A stretch of DNA of 64,000 nt from Candidatus Leucobacter sulfamidivorax. GTDB lineage: Bacteria > Actinomycetota > Actinomycetes > Actinomycetales > Microbacteriaceae. Each line of letters starts with the position of its first letter. Positions within the stretch are counted from its first letter, which is position 1. Where the stretch lies: positions 1 to 64,000 of the forward strand of contig QZLF01000002.1 of the NCBI GenBank assembly GCA_016771945.1, written 5' to 3'. Positions 8,703 to 17,758 of this stretch are shown piece after piece. A program made the translations under genes and the position numbers. Below the pieces are notes generated by a model. The model searched no databases. It worked only from the letters and a program-made list of their open reading frames with translations, and was not told the DNA's origin.

Positions 8703-9494
8703 GTGAACGCTTCGGATGCTCCGTTCTCGGAGGCGATGCCCGGCACCCAGGTCGTCGGGCGGGTGGTCGCGGTGCTGCACGCCGTGAGCCGGGCCATGCC
8801 CGCGGGTGCGGGAACGAGCGAGGTGGCGCGATCCGCCGCCCTGGCCCGCCCCACCGCGCACCGGCTGCTCGCCTCGCTCGCGGCGCAGGGGTTCATCGAC
8901 CGCGACGCGCGCAGCGGGCACTGGCTGCTCGGACCCGAGATCTACCTGATGGGCGCCGTCGCGGCCGAGCGCTACGACGTCTCCGAGCTCGCCCGCGAGC
9001 ATGTGGCCGCGCTCGCCGAGGCGACGGGCGAGAGCGCCTTCCTCTCGGCGAGGCGAGGCGGCGAGACCGTCTGCCTGCTGCGCACCGACGGCAGCTTCCC
9101 GATCCGCTCCTTCGTGCTCTACGAGGGCAAGCGCTTCCCGCTGGGAGTGGCCTCGGCGGGGCTCGCGATCCTGTCCTTCCTGCCCGAGGACGCGCGGGAG
9201 CGCTACCTCGAGCAGGCGCGGCTGCAGGACGAGTACGGCCCGAGTCACTCGGCCGCGGCGCTGCGGGAGCGCATCGACGAGACGCGGCGCCTCGGCTACG
9301 CCGTGAACCCGGGGCTCGTCGTCGAGGGCAGCTGGGGCATGGGCGCCGCCGTGTTCGGACCCTCGGGGCAGCCGTCGTGGGCGCTCAGCCTCACCGGCAT
9401 CGAGACCCGCTTCTCGGCGGACCGCCGGCCCGAGCTCGGACGCCTGCTGCTCGAGCACGCGCACCGGCTGTCGCAGCGCCTGGCCGGGCGTTAG
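8703..9494 (+). CDS. IclR-family transcriptional regulator
   Basis: Regulator of about 263 residues. The N-terminal winged helix is visible (TSEVARSAALARPTAHRLLASLAAQGFIDRD), followed by the C-terminal effector-binding domain (ESAFLSARRGGETVCLLRTDGSFPIRSFVLYEGKRFPLGVASAGLAIL). Such proteins commonly control aromatic or short-chain acid catabolism. The GTG at 8703 is one choice; an ATG at 8736 is another, with CGGAGG upstream but too close to serve. The gene is divergent from scoAB and the thiolase gene, which are its likely targets; pobA cannot be excluded. Confidence 0.83.
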   Translation: MNASDAPFSEAMPGTQVVGRVVAVLHAVSRAMPAGAGTSEVARSAALARPTAHRLLASLAAQGFIDRDARSGHWLLGPEIYLMGAVAAERYDVSELAREHVAALAEATGESAFLSARRGGETVCLLRTDGSFPIRSFVLYEGKRFPLGVASAGLAILSFLPEDARERYLEQARLQDEYGPSHSAAALRERIDETRRLGYAVNPGLVVEGSWGMGAAVFGPSGQPSWALSLTGIETRFSADRRPELGRLLLEHAHRLSQRLAGR

Positions 9495-9548
9495 GCTCCG
9501 GCATCCGAATCCGCCGGCGTCGCCTGCCCGACCCAATAAACTACCGGG

Positions 9549-10832
9549 ATGAGCAGTGTCGAGGCACCGGCGCGCAGCGAAGCCAGGCGCCGCATGATCC
9601 GCAGGCGCCGGCGCACCGTGACCGCCCTGATCGCGCTCATCGTCGTCGCGGGCGTCGCCTATGTCGCCGCCTGCGCGCTCGCCCCGCTGCCGGAGCCCCG
9701 CGTCTCGCTCGCGGTGGAGGCCGAGCGGCAGGTGGATCTCGAGCCCGCGCTCGCCGAGGCCGCCGTCGCCGCTCAGGGGCTGCCGACCGCCATCGGCTGG
9801 GCCGACGGCGAGGAGGTCTGGGCGAACGACGACACCGCCTACGCCATGGGCAGCATCTCCAAGCTCGTCACGGTGCTCGTGGGCCTCGAGGCCCAGCCCC
9901 TCGAGCCCGGAGCCGACGGCCCCACCTACGTCTGGACCGCCGAGGATCGCGCGAATCAGGACTACTACCTCAGCCTCGACGGCGTCGCCTACCCGATCCC
10001 GGTCGGCACCGAGATCACGCTGCGCCAGATGCTGCAGCTCATCTTCCTCCCCTCCTCGAACGACTACGCGTACGCCTACGCCATGTGGGTGTTCGGCAGC
10101 GAGGAGGCCTTCATCGAGGCGGTCGAGCGGTTCAAGGCGGAGCACGGCCTCGAATCTCTGAGCCTCGTCGAGCCGACCGGGATGGACGACCACAACCGCG
10201 CGAGCGTCGCCGACCTCGTGCGGGTCGCCCGCATCGCCATCGACAACCCGACCGTGCGCGAGTTCACCGGCATGCAGAGCGCCGAGATGCCGTGGGGCAT
10301 CGGGCTCATCGAGAACACCAATCCGCTGCTCGGCGAGATGCCCGGCGTGATCGGCTTGAAGACCGGCATGCTCTCCACCGTGGGCTACAACCTCGTCGCC
10401 GCGCAGCAGACCGACGCCTTCGGCCGCGAAGTCGTGGGCATCTCCGTCACCCTGGCCCGGCCCTCGAAGGAGGACCGCGCCGAGTCCGGCCGCGAGATGC
10501 TGACCCTGATGGCCGGCATGCCCCAGCAGGTGGAGATCGTCGCGGAGGGCGAGGAGGTCGGCTCGGCGCTGACCGTCACCGGCGAGCGGGTCGCCCTCGT
10601 CACGACCGGCGGTGCGAGCACGGTGCTGCTGCCCGGCGAGGCGGCTCGCCGCACGATCGACCTCGGCGCCGTCACCGCGGGCCCGTCGGGCAGCACCGCG
10701 GGTGCGGTGCTCGTCTCGACGCCGACCGGCAGCGCGGAGGTGCCCGTCGCCACGGCCGGCGAGATCACGGAGCCCGACTTGTGGTGGCGCCTCACGAACC
10801 CCGGGAAGCTCTTCGGCGGAGGCGGATCGTGA
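9549..10832 (+). CDS. D-alanyl-D-alanine carboxypeptidase (peptidase S11)
   Basis: A 427-residue penicillin-binding protein that trims the terminal D-Ala of peptidoglycan pentapeptides. Domains in order: short basic cytoplasmic tail, one membrane anchor (about 24-45), then the transpeptidase fold with SISK (S102-K105), SSN (169-171) and KTG (K271), followed by a C-terminal beta-rich domain. All three active-site motifs are intact. It acts outside the membrane. The antiporter gene follows 43 bp later on the same strand and may be co-transcribed. Confidence 0.9.
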   Translation: MSSVEAPARSEARRRMIRRRRRTVTALIALIVVAGVAYVAACALAPLPEPRVSLAVEAERQVDLEPALAEAAVAAQGLPTAIGWADGEEVWANDDTAYAMGSISKLVTVLVGLEAQPLEPGADGPTYVWTAEDRANQDYYLSLDGVAYPIPVGTEITLRQMLQLIFLPSSNDYAYAYAMWVFGSEEAFIEAVERFKAEHGLESLSLVEPTGMDDHNRASVADLVRVARIAIDNPTVREFTGMQSAEMPWGIGLIENTNPLLGEMPGVIGLKTGMLSTVGYNLVAAQQTDAFGREVVGISVTLARPSKEDRAESGREMLTLMAGMPQQVEIVAEGEEVGSALTVTGERVALVTTGGASTVLLPGEAARRTIDLGAVTAGPSGSTAGAVLVSTPTGSAEVPVATAGEITEPDLWWRLTNPGKLFGGGGS

Positions 10833-10875
10833 CCGGGCTCGCAGGCTCCGACTCGATGGCGGATCGGCTCACCGC

Positions 10876-12147
10876 ATGATCACCGTCATCGTCTGCGGCC
10901 TGGTCGCGATGCTCGCCTGGTCGCTCTTCAGTCGCCGCCTGCAGCGCTGGCACGTCACCGGACCGGTCGCGCTGGTGGGCTGCGGCATCGCAGTCGGATT
11001 CTTCTTCGCCGACCAGATCATGTTGGGGCTCGACACGGACATCGCCGAGCCGATCGTCGAGCTCATCCTCGCGGTGCTGCTCTTCGTCGACGCCACGGAG
11101 GTTCGTGGCGGATACCTGGGCGGGCAGCACGGCCTCGTCGCCCGCCTGCTGGGCATCGCCCTGCCGCTGTCGCTGGTGCTCGCCGTGCTCGTCGGCATCC
11201 CGCTCCTCGGCATCCCGGTGCTCGACGCTCCCTCCCTGGCGATCACCGCGCTGGTGGCGCTCGTGGTGGTCCCCGTGGACTTCGCCCCGGCCGCGAACTT
11301 CCTGCGGGACCGGGTCATCCCCCGTCGGCTCCGCAACGCGCTCGCCGTCGAGAGCGGCTACGCCGACGCCATCCGCGCCCCGATCTTCGCCTTCCTGCTG
11401 GTCATCGCGGAATCCCCCGACGAGTCCCACACCCTGTGGGAGCTGCTGGGTCACGCGGTCCCCGACATCGTCTTCGCCGTCGTCGCGGGCGCGGGCGTCG
11501 GCGCGCTCGCCGGGGTGCTCGCGCGGGTCGCCCTGCGGCGCGGCTGGGTGCAGCTGCACGGGCTGCGGATCAGCGCGGTGCTGATCCCCATCGTGACCTA
11601 CGCCGTCGCGGTGGGGCTGCATGGCAACGGCTTCGTGGCGGCCTTCATCGCGGGCATCACCTACCGCCTGATCCGGGCGCGCGGCACGGCGACGGAGCGC
11701 GAGAGGCACGAGGTCGCGCTGCGCGAGGAGCTCTCGCTCATCGAGAGCGTCGGGGAGCTCGCCTCGCTGCTCATGTGGTTCGTGTTCGGCACGGTGGTCT
11801 CCGTCGTGTTCCTGCTCGCGGTCGACTGGTCGCTGATCCTCTACGGCCTGCTCGCGCTCACGCTGCTGCGTTCGATCCCCGTACAGCTTTCGATGCTCGG
11901 CAGCGGGCTGCACTTCCGGGAGCGCTCGGCGCTCGGCTTCATGGGGCCGCGCGGCACCTCGACGATCGTGTTCGGCCTGCTCGCGTTCAACGCGATCGAG
12001 ACCACCGACGCGGTGATCGTGCTCTACGCGATGGTGGTGACGGTGCTCGCCAGCGTGATCCTGCACGGACTGTTCGGCACCCTGATCTCCCGGGGCATCG
12101 TGGGCCGGCGGGCCGAAGCCGTCGAGGCCCGGGACGACGCGGTCTAG
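10876..12147 (+). CDS. Na+/H+ (cation:proton) antiporter, CPA1 type
   Basis: An integral membrane protein of 423 residues with about 12 hydrophobic segments, beginning MITVIVCGLVAMLAWSLFSRRLQRWHVTGP. The pattern of helices and segments such as ILAVLLFVDATEVR and GFMGPRGTSTIVFGLLAF is that of NhaP/YjcE-type exchangers that swap Na+ or K+ for H+. The ATG at 10876 is chosen because the first transmembrane helix starts at once; the longer upstream frame overlaps the carboxypeptidase gene. Its stop overlaps, tail to tail, the stop of the M20 peptidase gene. Confidence 0.83.
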   Translation: MITVIVCGLVAMLAWSLFSRRLQRWHVTGPVALVGCGIAVGFFFADQIMLGLDTDIAEPIVELILAVLLFVDATEVRGGYLGGQHGLVARLLGIALPLSLVLAVLVGIPLLGIPVLDAPSLAITALVALVVVPVDFAPAANFLRDRVIPRRLRNALAVESGYADAIRAPIFAFLLVIAESPDESHTLWELLGHAVPDIVFAVVAGAGVGALAGVLARVALRRGWVQLHGLRISAVLIPIVTYAVAVGLHGNGFVAAFIAGITYRLIRARGTATERERHEVALREELSLIESVGELASLLMWFVFGTVVSVVFLLAVDWSLILYGLLALTLLRSIPVQLSMLGSGLHFRERSALGFMGPRGTSTIVFGLLAFNAIETTDAVIVLYAMVVTVLASVILHGLFGTLISRGIVGRRAEAVEARDDAV

Positions 12148-13466
12148 GAGATCCGCTCCGAGACGAGGCGGCGCAGGGCCTCGAGCGTGAGCCCGACCGA
12201 GGCCACGTCGATCCGCTCGTCGTGGGCGTGGATCCGCTCGCGGTAGCGCTCGTAGCTCCACTCCGTCGAGAGCAGGCCGAAGCCGTAGGACGGGATGCCG
12301 AGGCCTCGCAGCTCCCGCGCGTCGGATCCGCCCGCCGCCATGATGGGGACGACCGACGAGCCGTCGGCGCCCGCGATGGCGCGGCGGATCGCGGCGAAGA
12401 GCGGGGTGTCGACCGAGGAGGCCGTGGCCGGCCAGCCGCGCAGGTAGCGGATCTCGACCTCCGCGCTGAGCCCGTGCAGCATGCCGGCGAGCAGCAGGTC
12501 GATCTCCTTGTCCGTCGTCCCGGGCAGCGTGCGGATGTCAAGATCGATATATGCCTCATCCGGAATGACGTTGTGTGCCTGCCCCGACCGCAGCACGGTC
12601 GGCGAGATCGTCACCCGCGAGGCGGCGTGCGCGTAGCCGGCGATGCCGCCGAGCTCGGGCAGGGCCGCGTCGAGGCGCACGGGGTCGAGCATGCGCTCCT
12701 TCAGCGCCGGGTCGTCGACGCGGGCCTCGACGAAGGGCCGCCACAGGGGACCGAGCTCGATTGCGGGGGCCACGGTCGCGAGCCGCTGCAGCACCTCCCC
12801 TGCGACGACCGCCGCGCTGTGGGCGCCGTAGGGGATGGAGGCGTGACCCGGCGTGCCCCGCACGACGAGCCGGCGCCCGGCCGAGCCCTTCTCGGCCACG
12901 TCGATGGCGACGTATGCCCCCATGCGCATGCCGCCCGACTCAGAGACCGCCTCGGTGATGCCGAAGATGTCCGGATGCTCCTGCAGCAGGCGGCGCAGCC
13001 CGTAGTCGCCCCCGGCCTCCTCGTCGGCGACGGCGAGCAGCACCAGGCCGCCGCGCGGGGGCGTCGGCGCGAGGGCGACGTCGCGCAGCGCGCAGGCGAA
13101 GGCCGCCGTGAGGTAGAGCATGTCGACCGTGCCCCGACCCCACACCTCGCCGTCGACGAGGTCGCCGCCGAACGGGTCCCGGGTCCATCGCTCCGTGTCC
13201 GCGGGCACCACGTCGAGGTGGCCGAGCAGGCCGAGGACGGGCGCCTCGGGGTCGGTGCCGCGCACGCGGGCCACGAGCGAGGAGCGGCCCGGGGCCGCCT
13301 CGAACACCTGCGTCTCGACCGTGCCCCGAGCGATCGCCTCGGCGAGGAAGCGCTGCAGCACCCGCACGGCCCTGATCTCTCCGCCCGAGGCCGGGTCGCC
13401 CGTGTTGACGCACGCGGCGCGCACGAGCTCGCGCAGCAGCTCGACGGTATCGGAGGTGGCAGTCAT
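12144..13466 (-). CDS. M20/M25/M40-family metallopeptidase
   Basis: A zinc hydrolase of 440 residues acting on dipeptides or acylated amino acids. The metal-binding segments are visible: LLGHLDVVPAD (first His and catalytic Asp), GRGTVDM (bridging Asp) and ADEEAGGDYG (catalytic and metal Glu), with a C-terminal His. A dimerisation lid domain interrupts the catalytic domain, as usual. It is cytoplasmic with no signal peptide. This is the last clearly chromosomal gene before the mobile region. Confidence 0.86.
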   Translation of the reverse strand: MTATSDTVELLRELVRAACVNTGDPASGGEIRAVRVLQRFLAEAIARGTVETQVFEAAPGRSSLVARVRGTDPEAPVLGLLGHLDVVPADTERWTRDPFGGDLVDGEVWGRGTVDMLYLTAAFACALRDVALAPTPPRGGLVLLAVADEEAGGDYGLRRLLQEHPDIFGITEAVSESGGMRMGAYVAIDVAEKGSAGRRLVVRGTPGHASIPYGAHSAAVVAGEVLQRLATVAPAIELGPLWRPFVEARVDDPALKERMLDPVRLDAALPELGGIAGYAHAASRVTISPTVLRSGQAHNVIPDEAYIDLDIRTLPGTTDKEIDLLLAGMLHGLSAEVEIRYLRGWPATASSVDTPLFAAIRRAIAGADGSSVVPIMAAGGSDARELRGLGIPSYGFGLLSTEWSYERYRERIHAHDERIDVASVGLTLEALRRLVSERIS

Positions 13467-13505
13467 CCTTCCCAGGCTATCGCGCGGCAGGGCGCCGCCC
13501 GGCGC

Positions 13506-13607
13506 CTAGAAGTCCCAGTACTCGTCATGGGCCGCGTGATCACGCGGATCTTCGGGGTTTGCAGCGGTGCCGTGCCCTCTGCGTGCCACTCTGAAACAGG
13601 CTCTCAT
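13506..13607 (-). CDS. possible small protein, 33 residues, ending HDEYWDF
   Basis: A short open frame from an ATG at 13605-13607 (alternative GTG at 13587-13589) to a TAG at 13506-13508. The C-terminal half (NPEDPRDHAAHDEYWDF) is acidic and aromatic and looks like a real protein terminus. A possible -10 (TACCCT on the minus strand) lies some 40 bp upstream. No good ribosome binding site is visible, and no family is recognised. It may be a genuine small protein or the stub of a gene truncated by the arrival of the mobile region. Confidence 0.3.
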   Translation of the reverse strand: MRACFRVARRGHGTAANPEDPRDHAAHDEYWDF

Positions 13608-13760
13608 TTCTGCCGCTTTTCGCAGCGCGTGGCACGTTTCTAGGGTAGCCACGCGTGACGCGGGCGGCAACGATTGCCCGACGCACCCTCGCTTCGATAG
13701 GAATTTGAGGATCGATTCAGAAGAAGAGCTGCGGGCCGAGCCGCGCGAGGGCGCACGGTA

Positions 13761-15209
13761 CTATGCGACGTCGACGGTGGCCATCATGCCAGCGTCTTCG
13801 TGATCAAGGATGTGGCAATGGTAGACGCTGCGCCCCGGGTGACGCGCGAAGTCGACGAGCACCCGCACTCCATCCTGCGCGGGAACATTGATGACGTCGC
13901 GCCAAGTGGGTTCACTGACCGGTTGCCCACCCGCTTCGATCACCTGCATCGGCCAAATGTGCAGATGGAAGGGGTGATCCATAGGGGTGGGGTTCGTGAT
14001 GAGCCACTCCTCGACGGCCCCTGCAGCAACGTGTTGGTCCACTCGGTCCATGTCGAAGGCACGACCGTCGAACCCGAAATCCATCATGCTTCCGCCACCG
14101 CCCATCATCATCCCCATTCCCATGGTGAAGGTGATCTCGCGCTGCCGTGCGACGGGCTGCTCGCGCAGATCTCGAACCGACGGTCGTTCTAGTGCCGCGC
14201 CCGGCGCAGCAACTTCTTGCCCCGCGACAGTGAGCGTGGCAATGGTCTCGGGACCGGAGAGGTTCTGGCCTCCCATCATTCCCATCCCGCCGCGGTCATA
14301 ACCCAGCGTCTGAAACTCACCACTCCCAGCGCTCATGCTCACGAGAAGATCGGCGCGATTGCCGGGCGCTAGAAGTACCTCCCGCACTTCCGGAGGAGCC
14401 TGCTCGTGGCCGCCGTCGATCCCGAGCAACTCAAGACGTTGCCCAGGCAGGGCCAAGCGAAGGTAGCGCGAGGTGCATGCATTGATCACACGCCAGCGTT
14501 CCTGCTCCCCAGGTCGTGCCGACATGTGCGGACGGTGCTGACCATTGACCAACAGGAGATCACCTTCGCGGCCCATCATCACGTCCGCGCCCGAGGCGGC
14601 CGCAATCTGTCCGCCAGGAGTCAGTGAAATGTCCGAGACGACGAGCACCCGCTCGCGGCTGATGGGCATGTGGCCATCCTCGACGATCAGCGCACCGTAC
14701 AAGCCGCCGAATATCTGGTCGGCAACTGAGCCATGCCGGTGAGGGTGATACCAGAACACCCCAGGCGGATGATCCTCTGGCAACGTGAATCGGTAGTCAA
14801 AGCTCTGCCCCGGGTCTATCGAGAGGAAAGGGTTGTCACCGTTCCCCGCGGGAGACACCTGTAGTCCGTGCGTATGCAGGTTGGTTGGGGTGTCCAGTTC
14901 GTTCCGCAACTGCACCTCGATGGAGTCCCCCGGTCGCACGCGCCAGGTCCGTCCCGGCACCATGCCGCCGTATGTCAGGGCATGCACCTGACGTCCGGCG
15001 ATGGTCAATTCGCGACGCGCGGCAACGAGGTCGACCTGCAGCAACCCGCCGCTGCTTCGTAACACCTCCGGCTCGATCAGCAGTTCTCCATCGGCCATTG
15101 CTCTGCCCCAGGGGAGACCTGTTTGAGAGAGACCGATCCCGCCGATGACGACACCGAGCCCTCCCAGAGCGCCGAGCTGGAGCGCCTGTCGACGGGTAAT
15201 GGGTTTCAT
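13761..15209 (-). CDS. multicopper oxidase, CueO/McoC-like copper resistance
   Basis: Exported oxidase of 482 residues predicted to oxidise toxic Cu(I) to Cu(II) with reduction of O2. A Tat-type N-terminus (TRRQALQLGALGGLGVV) is followed by three cupredoxin domains. All type 1/2/3 copper ligands are visible: HTHG (about 111), HPHRHG (about 155), HPFHLH (about 425) and HCHILDHEDAGMM near the end. A Met-rich loop (MGMGMMMGGGGSMM) before the last domain probably delivers Cu(I), as in CueO. The start overlaps the upstream SHOCT gene stop (ATGA). It is the leftmost recognisable cargo gene of the element. Confidence 0.93.
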   Translation of the reverse strand: MKPITRRQALQLGALGGLGVVIGGIGLSQTGLPWGRAMADGELLIEPEVLRSSGGLLQVDLVAARRELTIAGRQVHALTYGGMVPGRTWRVRPGDSIEVQLRNELDTPTNLHTHGLQVSPAGNGDNPFLSIDPGQSFDYRFTLPEDHPPGVFWYHPHRHGSVADQIFGGLYGALIVEDGHMPISRERVLVVSDISLTPGGQIAAASGADVMMGREGDLLLVNGQHRPHMSARPGEQERWRVINACTSRYLRLALPGQRLELLGIDGGHEQAPPEVREVLLAPGNRADLLVSMSAGSGEFQTLGYDRGGMGMMGGQNLSGPETIATLTVAGQEVAAPGAALERPSVRDLREQPVARQREITFTMGMGMMMGGGGSMMDFGFDGRAFDMDRVDQHVAAGAVEEWLITNPTPMDHPFHLHIWPMQVIEAGGQPVSEPTWRDVINVPAQDGVRVLVDFARHPGRSVYHCHILDHEDAGMMATVDVA

Positions 15210-15466
15210 GCGTCGGGTGCTCGGTCAAGTCGTTGACGTCGCTCGTCGTACTCGGTGGTGTCAATTTCGCCACGGGCATAGCGCTCATCGAGCAACTCGC
15301 GAGCCCGGTTGCTCTCGGTGCGATGAGGTGACTGTCGAGGATCGCGTGCAGCAAAGACTCGAACTAGGAGCACAATGAGTACGGTAATTCCCACCAGGAG
15401 CAGGATGAGGAAAACCCAGCTCCAGCCCATACCCCACCAACCCATGTGGTCCCAGTTCGGCCCCAT
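15206..15466 (-). CDS. small membrane protein with SHOCT domain
   Basis: An 86-residue protein: an N-terminal Trp/Met/His segment (MGPNWDHMGWWGMGW) leads into one transmembrane helix, then a SHOCT domain (ARELLDERYARGEIDTTEYDERRQRL). The ATG at 15466 is chosen for the strong GGAGG eight bases upstream; the longer open frame has no features. It is co-translated with the multicopper oxidase gene. SHOCT proteins with Met/His-rich N-termini are frequent in copper clusters, but their role is not established. Confidence 0.82.
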   Translation of the reverse strand: MGPNWDHMGWWGMGWSWVFLILLLVGITVLIVLLVRVFAARDPRQSPHRTESNRARELLDERYARGEIDTTEYDERRQRLDRAPDA

Positions 15467-15799
15467 TACCCTCACCTCCGAGGTGCTGACTCCGCAAACT
15501 CCGGCGGGCAACTGTTGGGGTGGTATCGGCAACTCAGCCGCTGTTCCAGCAATCGTCGAGTGGAGTCTTTGCCTCGATTTTACTTGAGACCCGATTCCCC
15601 GACCATGTGTAATTACTGCGGGTGAATCGGGCGCTGGGAAGCTGAAGATGCGTCTGCACCTGATCGAGGTCTCGTACCGAGGTCGTGTCCGCCCGAGACG
15701 AACGGATTGCCAGGTGGTACCCCTGGGAGGTATCGCCTCGACATGATTGAATAGCATGTGCAAGTCAAGTTGCGACGTACCGGTCCGGGAGGTGTTGGA
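15467..15799. promoter_or_regulatory. 333-bp divergent control region of the copper cluster
   Basis: This gene-free stretch separates the minus-strand SHOCT-oxidase operon from the plus-strand DUF6153 gene and must hold both promoters. The best candidate for the plus side is TTGCCA at 15707-15712 with TATCGC at 15731-15736. Between and overlapping them lies TACCCCTGGGAGGTA (15718-15732), a partly palindromic sequence like CsoR-type copper operators. No csoR gene is in the window, so the regulator would be elsewhere. The rest holds nothing I recognise. Confidence 0.4.
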
Positions 15800-16282
15800 G
15801 TGTCAGTTCAAGGCGCCCTCCCCTCGGCCCTGTTCGACCTGAAGCCTCGCCGGTTCATCGTCGCCCTGTTCGCGATCGGTGCACTGCTGCTGTGTGCCTT
15901 CCTCATGCACGCCTTCGAGCATGGACAGAACCATGAGACCACGCCGACCGCGGCATCCTTGGTGCATGTCGCGGCTGCCGCGGGGAACCAATCATCGCCG
16001 GTCTCCGCCGGTCACGGCACCCAATCGTCAGTTGCGCAATCTGGTGGAGTCGCGGATCATGGCGACGCGTGTGGCGCAGGCTGTGGCGGACACGACGCGA
16101 TACAGCTCGCCTGCATGCTCGCATTTCTGACGAGCCTCGTGTTCTTCGCCCTCTACCTCACCCGCCTGTTGGCAACGAATGACAGGCTTCGTGAGCGCGC
16201 GATGGACACCATCGTGAGCGCTCGGGCTGGACCTCGCCCAATGACGCCGTCACCACAGGAACTCTCCATCAGTCGGACTTGA
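15800..16282 (+). CDS. DUF6153-family membrane protein
   Basis: About 160 residues with a first transmembrane helix (VALFAIGALLLCAFLMHAF), a His/Ser-rich extracellular loop with CGAGCGGHD, and a second helix (LACMLAFLTSLVFFALYL). This layout is that of DUF6153 proteins from actinobacterial copper clusters; they have no proven function, but the Cys/His pairs suggest metal binding. The GTG at 15800 is preferred because GGGAGG lies seven bases upstream; a GTG at 15758 would add 14 residues. Confidence 0.75.
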   Translation: MSVQGALPSALFDLKPRRFIVALFAIGALLLCAFLMHAFEHGQNHETTPTAASLVHVAAAAGNQSSPVSAGHGTQSSVAQSGGVADHGDACGAGCGGHDAIQLACMLAFLTSLVFFALYLTRLLATNDRLRERAMDTIVSARAGPRPMTPSPQELSISRT

Positions 16283-16360
16283 TCGGTCCGTCGACGCTGC
16301 GCACATGCGCACCGCCTCGATTCGCCGACCCAAAAATTCTCCGACACATTGGAACGACTC

Positions 16361-16957
16361 TTGAAACTCCGAACATTCTTCGTTATCCCTGCCATCCTCA
16401 CGGCAAGCCTGGTCTTGGCCGGATGCACGGCTGGCTCCGGCGCGTCCGCGCCGCCACAATCAACAACTTCGTCATCCGTGACTGAAGACTTCAACTCCGC
16501 TGACGTGATGTTCGCGCAGATGATGGTGCCCCACCACGTACAGGCCGTGGAGATGTCCGACGTGATCCTCGCGAAGGAGGGGATCGATCCTCGCGTCGTC
16601 ACCCTTGCCGAAGAGATCAAGGCGGCGCAGCAGCCTGAAATCGACGCGCTCAACGGCATGATCGAAGCGTGGGGGATGCCACCGGCCGCGACGGATGGCA
16701 TGGATATGGGGCATGGCGGCCACATGGACGGCATGATGACCGAGGAAGACATGGCCGCACTCGACGCCGCGACAGGCACAGAAGCGAGCCGACTGTTCCT
16801 TGAACAGATGATCGTTCATCACGAGGGGGCAGTGGAAATGGCGCAACTTCAGGTTGACTCCGGGGTGAACCCGGATGCGGTGACCATGGCCCAGGCCATC
16901 ATCGACGCTCAGAACGTCGAGATCGAGACCATGCGCGAAATCCTCCAGAGCCTGTAG
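16361..16957 (+). CDS. DUF305-family lipoprotein, copper-binding
   Basis: A secreted lipoprotein of about 198 residues. With the TTG at 16361 it starts MKLRTFFVIPAILTASLVLAGC, a clean type II signal with lipobox LAGC; a TTG at 16349 would add four residues. Two DUF305 repeats carry His/Met clusters (MMVPHHVQAVEMS and QMIVHHEGAVEMAQ), linked by MDMGHGGHMDGMM, a likely Cu(I)-binding loop. It probably buffers copper at the outer face of the membrane. A strong hairpin follows the gene. Confidence 0.87.
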   Translation: MKLRTFFVIPAILTASLVLAGCTAGSGASAPPQSTTSSSVTEDFNSADVMFAQMMVPHHVQAVEMSDVILAKEGIDPRVVTLAEEIKAAQQPEIDALNGMIEAWGMPPAATDGMDMGHGGHMDGMMTEEDMAALDAATGTEASRLFLEQMIVHHEGAVEMAQLQVDSGVNPDAVTMAQAIIDAQNVEIETMREILQSL

Positions 16958-16964
16958 CTCCCCG

Positions 16965-17006
16965 CTCGGTGCGGGTGACGTTGCTTCCAGTCACGCCCGC
17001 ACCGAG
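16965..17006 (+). terminator. hairpin terminator after the DUF305 gene
   Basis: CTCGGTGCGGG..TGAC pairs with GTCACGCCCGCACCGAG around an eleven-base loop, with a two-base bulge. It starts seven bases after the stop codon. No U-run follows, as is common in high-GC Gram-positives. Confidence 0.6.
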
Positions 17007-17089
17007 TCCCACCCCTACTTTGACTTCTGCTGTGCTCCTTGTGGTCGACCCGCGAGGAGCACAGCGTAATCAACCTTGAAAGACGTGAC

Positions 17090-17662
17090 ATGAAACGACC
17101 AACCATCCTCGCCGCAGCCGCAGCAGTCCTTGCCGTCGTGCTGGTCGGGTGCTCCGCCCCTGACACGAACCCTGACCCGGCAGGGGCCGATCTGCTCGCC
17201 GAGCACGGCCTCACCGACATGTCAGCGGTTGACATTATCGACAGCCTCGACAGAATGCCCGTGAGCGATCGCCCCGCAGACTTGATCGCATCCGTGCAGC
17301 CTGAAGCACTCGTTCTCACCGACAATGTCCGAGAAGTAACCATGGACATGCCGGACGATGTCACATACTTGTCAATCGCCCCATACGTCGAGCAGACCCA
17401 TGAGTGCTATTACCACAGCCTCACGACCTGCCGCGGTGAGCTGTCGGGACAGGACATCGAAGTACGCATCGTTGACGACACAACCAGCGAAGTGATCGTC
17501 GCAGAGTCGACGACGACATTCGATAACGGATTCGCTGGATTCTGGGTTCCTCGTAGTCTGCAGGGAACGATCGAAGTGACATACGGCGGCCGATCCGGCA
17601 CCACGCCGTTCTCTACCACAGGCGATGCGGCAACCTGCATCACAACGCTCCAGCTCACATGA
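17090..17662 (+). CDS. CueP-family metal-binding lipoprotein
   Basis: A 190-residue secreted lipoprotein. The signal peptide ends in the lipobox LVGC at about residue 20. The body contains the diagnostic CueP core, YLSIAPYVEQTHECYYHSLTTCRGEL, with its two cysteines, and FAGFWVPRSLQGTIEV towards the end. In enterobacteria CueP binds copper in the cell envelope and supports its reduction or delivery; here it would lie at the outer face of the membrane. The ATG at 17090 is chosen for the signal peptide. It precedes the CopB-type ATPase gene. Confidence 0.87.
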   Translation: MKRPTILAAAAAVLAVVLVGCSAPDTNPDPAGADLLAEHGLTDMSAVDIIDSLDRMPVSDRPADLIASVQPEALVLTDNVREVTMDMPDDVTYLSIAPYVEQTHECYYHSLTTCRGELSGQDIEVRIVDDTTSEVIVAESTTTFDNGFAGFWVPRSLQGTIEVTYGGRSGTTPFSTTGDAATCITTLQLT

Positions 17663-17758
17663 AACGACGTGCCGCCGACCCTTATCGGCCACACCTCTCT
17701 CGCATCCATCGGGCCGACGTCTGAATCGCGACGTAGCCAGCCATAGACGGGAACTGCA

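Noticed and set aside
11436-13643. 735-codon plus-strand frame across antiporter and M20 genes
   Set aside because: Overlaps two firm genes in other frames and shows no protein-like pattern.
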